The notes beneath the pieces were generated by a model that searched no databases, was not told the origin of the DNA, and worked only from the letters and a program-made list of their open reading frames with translations. From assembly GCA_004835665.1 (NCBI GenBank), contig RBKR01000011.1:372001-436000 (forward strand): 64,000 nt of DNA, written 5' to 3'. The stretch comes from Phoma sp. XZ068. Lineage: Eukaryota > Ascomycota > Dothideomycetes > Pleosporales > Didymellaceae. A program made the translations under genes and the position numbers. The number at the start of each line of letters is the position of its first letter. Within the stretch, counting starts at the first letter, position 1. This document shows, piece after piece, positions 56,708 to 64,000 of the stretch.

Positions 56708-57865
56708 ATGTCTGTCGAGCTTGACCCCGTGGAGCTTGGCTTCAAGCGTGAGCATTGGGAGAACATGCCTGCGCATGCAAAATACTGAGTCTGGCAGGTC
56801 CCTTCCAGCAAGAGGTGTCGCAGACCCTCCGTCTCAAGAACCCGCACTCCGACCCGGTTGCGTTCAAGGTAAGCAGGCATTCAGGCGCTGCCGTGCTATG
56901 CCGAGCACGACATGCACACAGGTAGCTGACAGTTGCAGGTCAAAACCACCGCTCCCAAGCAGTACGAACCAGCCACCTATTGGCCAATATCCGCCGACTA
57001 ACAAAGCACCCCCCAGGTACTGCGTGCGCCCGAACAGTGGACGCATTGAGCCCGGGCGAGATGTCGAAGTTCAGAGTACGACTATCACTCAATGCGCCTG
57101 TCTGCGCAGCTAGAGCATTTAAGCTGACACGTGCACCCAGTCCTCCTGCAGGCAATGAAGGAAGACCCAGCCCCAGATGCCAAGTGCCGCGACAAGTTCC
57201 TTGTCCAGTCTGTCCTCGTCACCGCCGACAAGGAGTTTACTAACGTCGGATCTCTGGTATGCTGCTTCAATGGGTCTACACGATCACGCTAATACCGTAC
57301 TCAGTGGGCACACATTGAACAGACCGCAAAGTCGTCCATCCAAGAGAAGAAGATTAGAGTTCTCTTCCTTCCCGCCGATGCCGATTCCTCTACACCTGCA
57401 AAGCCCAACGGCGTCAGCCGCGACTCGCTACTGTCGTCCCCTCAGTCGGAAGCTGCCGTAACCCCTGCACGCGGTCCTGCCGAGCAGGGCCAGGGCTCTG
57501 CTTCCCGCGCAGAAGACCGCTCATCCGGAGAGCGCGAGACTTACAACTCCGCCCCGACCGGTTCAGGCCCTGCTGCTGGTATCCAGCAGACTGTGGCCGC
57601 AGCTGCAGCGAGCGTGTCGAACGCCATTCCTACATCGCAGGCCGAGCTCCAGGCTCAGCTCGACGCCGCCAAGCAGCAGATTGCACGTTTGACACAGCAG
57701 GCTGATGCCGGTCTCCGCCAGCGAAAGCCCGAGTCTGCACGCGACGCAAAAGACAAGCTTGCGACCTCCACCCAACCACAGACAGCCCCCGCAGGCGGCG
57801 TCTCGGTCCAGATTACCGCTCTCCTGTGTCTCCTGAGCTTCCTCATCGCCTACTTCTTGTTCTAA
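56708..57865 (+). CDS. SCS2: VAP/Scs2 family ER tail-anchored protein
   Basis: Six exons (56708-56747, 56798-56868, 56939-56961, 57017-57075, 57141-57256, 57305-57865) join in frame to 289 residues. The MSP domain is clear: VELDPVELGFKRPF, LRLKNPHSDPVAFKVKTTAPKQY, CVRPNSGRIEPG, and LLQAMKEDP...CRDKFLVQSV. A Ser/Pro/Ala-rich linker, a coiled coil (AELQAQLDAAKQQIARL) and a C-terminal membrane anchor (ITALLCLLSFLIAYFLF) follow. VAPs anchor FFAT-motif proteins to the ER at membrane contact sites and, in yeast, tether cortical ER and regulate phospholipid synthesis. Four small exons precede the large last exons, one only 23 nt. Confidence 0.95.
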
Positions 57866-58693
57866 GCGTTTCTGCAATACCCGGAGTGGAAGATAAAAGC
57901 CATGCGCCTTGCGCCAACGACGATCCCGGATCTGTGACGAGCAATAGATTGTGGGGAATCAGATGACGTATGCACGAGCACAATGAGCGTTCAGGCAACG
58001 TAGATCAGCAATGCATGGATGGTTCGACGGTTTCTCTATTTCTTGTGTTTGACTTCTGCTACGCTGGAGGAATTGGGTGTGTAATTGAGTACGCTTATGA
58101 GCAGCATGGGCAAAGCGTGTGTCAAGTCCTGTCGCACGAGGGCGTTCAATGTATCAACACCTACACAATCGTGATTCGCTTAATTCTGCTAGATCTACTC
58201 GTGCCACATGCAAATATTAGTCAAAAGTGACTAACGTCGCCGCAATCATGGCCGGCCAAGGCCTGTCAAGCTTCAAGGGCAACGCGAAGAGAGAATTGGC
58301 AGCCGACGGGAAGCAGACCGAGGGTCTATAGCTACATTTAACAGCATGCTCGTCGAGTCGGTGATGTTGATGTGCTCGCGTGGTGGCTATCCACCAATAG
58401 CAGTACACATGAATGCTCAAACGCATGCGGAGTCACCTTCGCGCGTCATCGGCATTCCTCCCCTGGCTGAGCGATAACGGGCTGCACTAGAATCGCTGGA
58501 TGGCCTCTGCGGCTCTGGGACGCGCTCTGAACTCGGGCTAGTGGGGCACGCCCGTCTGCTCGCCGCTTGCCGTCGCCGGAGGCAAGTTCACAATGAAGTG
58601 ACTCAAACTTTAGATTGCTCGGCACTGAAAAACGTCCACGTCCCTTGACTGACGTCCTTTCTATCTCCCAACCTTTCCCCTCATACAGTCAAG
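57866..58693. promoter_or_regulatory. VAP 3' region and asparagine synthetase promoter
   Basis: 828 bp. No supported gene. It contains a Gcn4/CPC1-type TGACTCA at 58599-58605 and a CRE-like TGACGTC near 58650. Confidence 0.55.
58599..58605 (+). promoter_or_regulatory. Gcn4/CPC1-type binding site TGACTCA
   Basis: A perfect TGACTCA palindromic element 89 bp before the asparagine synthetase ATG. Gcn4/CpcA/CPC1 activates amino-acid biosynthesis genes through this site, so cross-pathway control of the gene is expected. Confidence 0.75.
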
Positions 58694-60798
58694 ATGTGTG
58701 GTATTTTCGCGTGCTACAGGTATGTTATACTGGTGCAGTGTCTGCGATTGCCCCGCCATAACTTTCCTGCTGCTGTGCTGGACAAAGACTGACTTGCGCG
58801 CAGACACCCCGATGTCCAAAAGTTCAAGCCCACTGCCCTGAAATTGGGCAAGGCGTAGGTACTCCTCTACAATGTGGTGGTGGTCTCAATTGACTGACTG
58901 TGAATAGTATCCGACATCGGGGCCCGGATTGGAGTGAGCAACAGAAACACGAAGTGCGCCGGCGAGCATGATAGCTGACAACCTGCAGGCGGCAACTACA
59001 TCGCCAACGACACAAGTAAGTGTGAAGAAACTGTCTAGCCAGGAATTGAGTGCTAACCTATCGCAGTCCTTGTCCACGAGCGTCTCAGTATCGTCGGTGT
59101 TGGTATGCCGTCACACGACAACTTTTTTGGGCCCGGGTAAATACTTACATACGCAGACTCTGGCGCTCAGCCGCTCGTCAACAAGGAGGGAACCGTCTCT
59201 CTGGCCGTCAACGGCGAAATCTACAACCACCGCATCCTCCGCAAGAGCCTCAAGACGCCCTACGAATTCAAGACACATTCGGATTGCGAAGTCATCATCC
59301 CTCTGTACCTCGAACATGGCATTGACGCGCCCCGACACCTCGACGGCATGTTCTCGTGGGTTCTCCACGACAAGGAGAACGACCGACTCATCGCTGCCCG
59401 CGACCCCATCGGTGTTACCACATTCTACATGGGCAGGTCGAGCGAGACACCTGGTGCCGTCTTCTTCGCTTCCGAGCTGAAGTGCCTGCACCCCGTCTGC
59501 GACGACATCGTTGCCTTCCCCCCTGGCCATGTCTACGACTCGAAGACAGACAAGCTCACCCGCTACTACGACCCCAAGTGGCTCGTTGAGCCCTCCAACA
59601 TCCCCACCAACCCTCTTGACCTGAAGGAGCTGAGGACATCGTTTGAGCGCGCAGTGCGCAAGCGCATGATGGCTGAGGTACCTTTCGGTGTGCTTCTGTC
59701 TGGTGGTCTTGACTCGAGCTTGGTTGCTTCGATCGCACAGCGTGAGACGCTGCGCTTGAACGAGGAGACAAGACAGCGTGCCGCTGAACACAAGGCCAGC
59801 GCCAACACCACAACATCGGATCCCAGCGAGCTTGTTGGTATCGACGCCGATGGCCAGCTCCAGACAGATCTGATCCTCGGTCAGCTCAACTCCTTCTCCA
59901 TCGGTCTCCCCAACGCCCCCGATGCCATTGCTGCGCGAGAAGTGGCCGACTTCCTCGGCACAAAGCACCACACATTTACTTTCACCATCGAGGAAGGTCT
60001 CGACGCCCTTTCAGACGTCATCTTCCACCTCGAGACCTTCGATGTAACCACCATCCGTGCCTCCACACCCATGTTCCTGCTTTCGCGCAAGATCAAGGCT
60101 ATGGGAATCAAGATGGTGCTCTCCGGTGAGGGCTCGGACGAGATCTTCGGTGGCTACCTCTACTTCCACAACGCGCCCGACAAGGCCGCGTTCCACGAGG
60201 AGTGCGTCCGCCGTGTCAAGAACCTCCACTTGGCCGACTGCCTGCGCGCCAACAAGTCGACATCCGCGTGGGGTGTCGAGGCGCGTGTTCCCTTCCTGGA
60301 CAGGCAGTTCCTCAACACCGCCATGAACATCGACCCTGCCGAGAAGATGATCACAAAGGACCGCATCGAGAAGTACATCCTCCGCAAGGCCTTCGACACC
60401 TCCGACGAGCCCGACACACCAGCCTACCTGCCGCACAAGATCCTGTACCGCCAGAAGGAGCAGTTCTCCGACGGCGTAGGCTACGGCTGGATCGACGCGC
60501 TCAAGGACACAGCCGAGCTGCAGGTTTCCGACGAGCAGATGAAGAACCCCAAGCCCGAGTGGGGCGCCGACATTCCCGACACAAAGGAGGCGTACTGGTA
60601 CCGCTGCATGTTCGACGAGCACTTCCCGCCTAGCTGCGCCAGCACAGTCATGCGCTGGACGCCGACGTGGAGCAAGCAGACTGATCCGTCTGGCCGGTGA
60701 GTTTTCTTATCTCTCAATCTCTGATTTCGTAACTTCTTGTGCTAATATGTTGCAGTGCCATCGGCGTCCACGAGCAAAAGTACAAGCACGCCAAGTAA
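58694..60798 (+). CDS. ASN1: Glutamine-hydrolysing asparagine synthetase
   Basis: Seven exons (58694-58719, 58804-58854, 58908-58933, 58989-59015, 59067-59102, 59157-60696, 60756-60798) give 582 residues, the usual size for a fungal AsnB-type enzyme. MCGIFACY places the glutaminase nucleophile Cys at residue 2. RHRGPDWSG, LVHERLSIVG and LAVNGEIYNH complete the class II amidotransferase domain. The synthetase half has the ATP-pyrophosphatase loop VLLSGGLDSSLVAS and GEGSDEIFGGYLYF. It makes asparagine from aspartate, glutamine and ATP in the cytosol. Five tiny 5' exons cut the glutaminase domain, a pattern that hides the start from simple ORF searches. Confidence 0.97.
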
Positions 60799-61261
60799 GC
60801 GGCGGCAGGCAGGGCTGCGGAGGCATATACCCATCCTTCGACTCCATTCTCACGAATGCTTAGGGGTTCCTGGTGTTCGGATGTGCGCGGCGCATAGATT
60901 GTAGACAGGTTGTTCTCAAGTCACGGGCGGGCGGGCGGACATCTATAGAATGCAATGACATGACATGATAAATGACGACGTTCACTCATGCCAGATATAC
61001 TAAGTTGACAAATGCAAGCCTGTTGAGAACGTGGAGACGTCAGATCGTATATACATGTCATTCAGCCAGACTTAACTCGCATATATACAAACATACAAAC
61101 ACACGCATATACAAAAACAAACCCTCCTAGTCCACCTGACTGGGTATCTATCTCGCTATACATACCGTACTGTACTCGACGAACTTTTACCGGCTCATGC
61201 AAATACAGAGCCCCTGACCCTGAACGCCCTTACCCAAAAACACTTATCAAAACACATTGAA
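60799..61261. other. Convergent 3' region
   Basis: 463 bp between asparagine synthetase and the PQ-loop gene. Contains several ATATA/ACAAACA stretches near 61060-61120; no gene. Confidence 0.5.
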
Positions 61262-62462
61262 TCACGCCTCAAGAGCAGACGACGCCTCACCGCTCCCAAA
61301 CGCACGGAACTGCACAAAGATAATCGCATCCTCGACCATCGTCCCCAACGAGCCAATCAGCCACGGGAGGTTCGTGATAAAGTACTCCCTCTCGGTAGAA
61401 TGAAACAGGATTCCCGCGCCATACGTCGCGTTGCCGAGGAGACTCAGCATGAAGAATAGCAGCGAGAGCCCTTCGCACGAGCGCTCACGCTGGTTTTTGA
61501 TAATCTGAGGGATGCGCGCGCCGAGGTAGCATATGGCGCTTGCGTAGCCGAGGATTTCTGCGCCGAGCGCGATGGGCTCCGCGTCAGGGGTGCTGGTGGG
61601 TTGTGGGACCCAGACGCCGGATTTCCAGGCGATGGCCCAGCCGGCGGCGCCGACGGCCATGACGCCGAAGATGCTGAGCGTGTTTTTGATCCATTCGCTG
61701 GGCTGCTCGTCGACGTCGAGGATGGTGGGGAGGGAGGAGGCGCGGCGGCGGCGCGAGGCTTGGGAGTCGCGCCTGTGGCTGCCTGGGAGGCCGATGTTGG
61801 AGCTGTCGCGGCGGCCGAGGAGGGGTGCTTCGACGGAGTTTGCGGATTGGGTCGAGGTTTTGCGGGCGTTGCGGCGGGCGTTGATGGTGTTGTAGTAGAC
61901 GCATTGGGTGATGAGGATCTGGAGAGTTAGTAAGAGGCGAAGGTGAGGTTGGGGTTGACGTACCAGGTCTGCAACGCAAAAGTACATGGCCAGCGCAATG
62001 ACGGTTGGCACGAGGCCGGCCCAGAGTGCGCCTGCGAGGTTTGTGACATCGCCAATGAACCAGATGGCGAGGAAGACGAGGGAGATGCCGTCAGCAGAGC
62101 CGGACTTGTAGTTTTCGATCAATTGAGGGACCTGGCGTTGTTAGCTACCAGTCATGCATCGGTCGCGTGAGGCTGATAAGCTCGTAGCATGTCTCGCCCA
62201 GGTCGTACAGAGAAGGCACGGATAGCTGCAGGTAGCTGTAGATCGTGCGCTTCGCATGATTCCAAGTAGCAATGCTTTCCTCACTCCTCTGTATGGCCGT
62301 GGTCGTTCAATGCATTGAGGAGAACCGAGTGGGTCTGCTGATGGATAGACTCACCAATAGGAAGATCCATGCGCAGAGACTGATAGAGCCCCAGATGCCA
62401 CTGAGTGCTTCGCGCGTGGTCAGGTGATGGGCGACCGCGGTCACCATGGCAGAGGTCGACAT
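61262..62462 (-). CDS. PQ-loop transporter, Ypq/Rtc2-like
   Basis: Exons 62462-62355, 62131-61964 and 61918-61262 give 310 residues. The two PQ motifs that define the family are present: VPQLIENYKSGSADGISLVF near residue 37 and RIPQIIKNQRERSCEGLSLL in the C-terminal half. Seven hydrophobic segments fit the seven-helix PQ-loop fold, with a Ser/Arg-rich loop in the middle (about residues 115-175). Yeast Ypq1-3/Rtc2 are vacuolar exporters of cationic amino acids, related to human PQLC2 and cystinosin. The first intron (223 nt) is long for this genome and could hide a small exon. Confidence 0.9.
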
Positions 62463-63349
62463 GATTGCGTGTGGGAGGTGTTTACTCGGAGTCCTCGTAC
62501 GACGAGAACTGTGGAGAACAACTGAGGTTCTCTGCAGCGCGAGGCTTGGAAAATTGGTTGACCCCAGCTCTTATGACGCAAAATTGGGCCGGAAAGGGTG
62601 CCAGAGTTAGGGCTGATCGGCGCCGAGTGAATAGCAGGGCGGTGATTGGCTGGGGAATTGGCTGTGTTCAGAGGCTCGCATTGGCTGGGCTAGCAAATTT
62701 GAGTGTTTTGGCTGTTTATCACTGGTCTCGGTGGGAACGCTGCACCAGAGCACTGCATGCAGACGGCGAGACATGGCGTTGTCTGGCGTTTTTGATGGCG
62801 CGTCGACCGACTCAGACAGTTGCACGCGCCGTGTTTTTGTTGTTGGGGGGAGAGAATTTTCATGCGCAATGCCTGGAACGCGTTCCTGTATGCAGGGCGC
62901 AGGCAGTGAGACCCTTGGTGAGCGCGGTCGCCCGTGTCCTGTGCACGCCAAACGCTATTTTGAGCAACAGCCCTGCTTGGTCACGCACGCCGTGATCCGC
63001 TCGACACGACAGCCTGCCCTCGCCCGCACCGACACATCCGCCATCCATCACTTGTCGTGCAAAGAATTTCCTGCGCTCGTCTTTTGTCCCTCTTCACTCC
63101 CTCGTTCACCATTTTAGCAGCCCGTAGTTAGCACGCCCGTCGCGCCGATACCCGCTCGTCACCACTAGGCCCCTTTTAATCAGGCACACACCACTGCTCG
63201 TGAAACGCGTCAGCCGCCAGAACAAGATCCACGCCATCCGCCTGAGCAGATCCACGCCCTCCGCCTGAGCAGATCCACGCCCATCCGCCGCTTCCACCAG
63301 ATCCTCGCCCACGTTCGTTTCCACGCCCCAACACCACCCCGACATCACC
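62463..63349. promoter_or_regulatory. Divergent upstream region, PQ-loop and surface-protein genes
   Basis: 887 bp. The plus-strand frame 62465-62995 starts immediately at the PQ-loop start and has no motif, so I do not call it. A 23-bp minisatellite lies at 63225-63291. Confidence 0.45.
63225..63291. repeat. 23-bp minisatellite, about 2.9 copies
   Basis: Units of 23 bp start at 63225, 63248 and 63271, each beginning AGATCCACGCC and containing TCCGCC; the first two end CTGAGC. They lie just before the next start codon, probably in its 5' leader. Confidence 0.85.
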
Positions 63350-64000
63350 ATGCTGCGCCAGGCGTGGCTGTTTGCGACGCTGTTCGCCCTCATCGCCATG
63401 GCATCGGCCTTCAACCTCGACGGCCTGCACCTCGACGGCATCAACGAATACCTCCACCACGACGAGAAGCGCCAGGCCTCGGGCACCGGCGGCAACACGC
63501 CTTCGTCGACACCACCAGCATCATCGTCGCCCGCGCCATCGTCAACACCCACACCTTCCAACGACCCGACACCCACGCCCACACCCACCCCGTCCCCAGA
63601 GCCGCCAGCTTCGTCAGACACCCCCGCCCCGTCCTCGGCACCCACCAGCAACGACAATACGCCCACGCCCACGCCGTCCAGCCGTGTGCCCTCGAGCGAA
63701 ACACCTGCGGGCTCATCATCGCGCTCGTCCGCAGCACCCTCCTCCCGGACCACTGCTATTGTCCGCACCACGCCCCTCGTCTCGACCTCTGTCCAGCTCT
63801 ACACCACCACCTACAGCACTGTCATCAACGGCCAGGTCTCTGCCGTCACCTCGACAGGCTCTAGCACTCACGTTGCGACCACCGGCCAGGCCCTCGTGAC
63901 CGACCCTCCCACAGCAAATGGCTCGAATGGTGGTGACGGTGGCGGCCTAAGCGACAGCAACAAGAAGGTCATTGGCGGCGTCGTCGGTGGCGTTGGCGGT
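63350..64000 (+). CDS. Ser/Thr/Pro-rich surface protein with signal peptide (partial, right edge)
   Basis: The ATG at 63350 opens a signal peptide (WLFATLFALIAMASA) followed by a short charged segment with KR and then a long region of Ser, Thr and Pro (TPTPTPTPSPEP and similar), a typical O-mannosylated stalk. It continues through TSVQLYTTTYSTVING to a Gly-rich KKVIGGVVGGVGG, where the window ends. In fungal single-pass surface proteins of the Wsc/Mid2 style, a KKVIGGVVGG stretch usually runs directly into the transmembrane helix, so the anchor is probably just outside. Sensor or wall-protein roles are possible, but no cysteine-rich WSC domain is present. Confidence 0.75.
   Translation, partial: MLRQAWLFATLFALIAMASAFNLDGLHLDGINEYLHHDEKRQASGTGGNTPSSTPPASSSPAPSSTPTPSNDPTPTPTPTPSPEPPASSDTPAPSSAPTSNDNTPTPTPSSRVPSSETPAGSSSRSSAAPSSRTTAIVRTTPLVSTSVQLYTTTYSTVINGQVSAVTSTGSSTHVATTGQALVTDPPTANGSNGGDGGGLSDSNKKVIGGVVGGVGG

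Noticed and set aside
59111..59971. A 286-codon minus-strand frame
   Set aside because: It is antisense to the conserved asparagine synthetase exon and has no motif.
62465..62995. A 176-codon plus-strand frame between two divergent genes
   Set aside because: It has no motif, its start overlaps the neighbouring start codon, and it crosses what should be promoter DNA.
63106..63771. A 221-codon minus-strand frame with many Val, Gly and Asp
   Set aside because: It is the reverse reading of the Ser/Thr/Pro-rich stalk and of the minisatellite.
1..64000. tRNA genes, rRNA and CRISPR arrays
   Set aside because: I looked for T-arm box sequences and regularly spaced repeats on both strands and found none that hold up; only the U2 snRNA is supported.

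Overview
The window reads as nuclear DNA of a filamentous ascomycete (Pezizomycotina). Genes are split by short GT-AG introns, mostly 45-65 nt, with CTAAC/CTGAC-type branch sites. Housekeeping genes have clear fungal orthologues, and a highly reducing polyketide synthase sits beside Zn2Cys6 and bZIP-DUF3425 regulators. A Dothideomycete is my best guess, but nothing in the sequence fixes the class.

The left part, about 1-28 kb, is accessory. It opens with a small secondary-metabolite cluster. A membrane-anchored alpha-oxoamine synthase (957-2794, minus) and a seven-exon highly reducing PKS (3697-11644, plus) are divergently transcribed from one 0.9-kb promoter. The PKS has the order KS-AT-DH-MT-ER-KR-ACP and no release domain. 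A PLP oxoamine synthase paired with a PKS lacking a thioesterase is the core of fumonisin- and sphingofungin-type pathways, where the synthase releases the chain by decarboxylative condensation with an amino acid. Nearby are a bZIP/DUF3425 factor, an NmrA-like Rossmann protein and an AflR-like Zn2Cys6 factor. The window has no P450, hydroxylase, acyltransferase, ceramide synthase or transporter for this product, so the pathway is either very short or continues off the left edge.

From about 19 to 27 kb there is a graveyard of broken genes: a 2EXR protein with one in-frame stop, a family of small proteins in inverted and dispersed copies (frameshifted, 5'-truncated or reduced to a DNA relic), a short ORF with an internal TAA, and a SNF2 helicase fragment. 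An intact unknown gene (27028-27744) and the U2 spliceosomal snRNA gene (about 28044-28225, minus) lie at the boundary.

From 30 kb to the right end the window is compact core genome: a p24 cargo receptor, an SDR, Nup133, a Yck-type casein kinase 1, Swc4/DMAP1, an Stf2-like hydrophilin, Dre2, Axl2, a GNAT acetyltransferase, a short RecQ helicase, a UBA-UBX protein, a VAP/Scs2 tail-anchored protein, asparagine synthetase with a Gcn4-type site, a PQ-loop transporter, and the start of a Ser/Thr/Pro-rich surface protein cut by the window edge. All gene models are splice-site readings by eye and have no transcript support.
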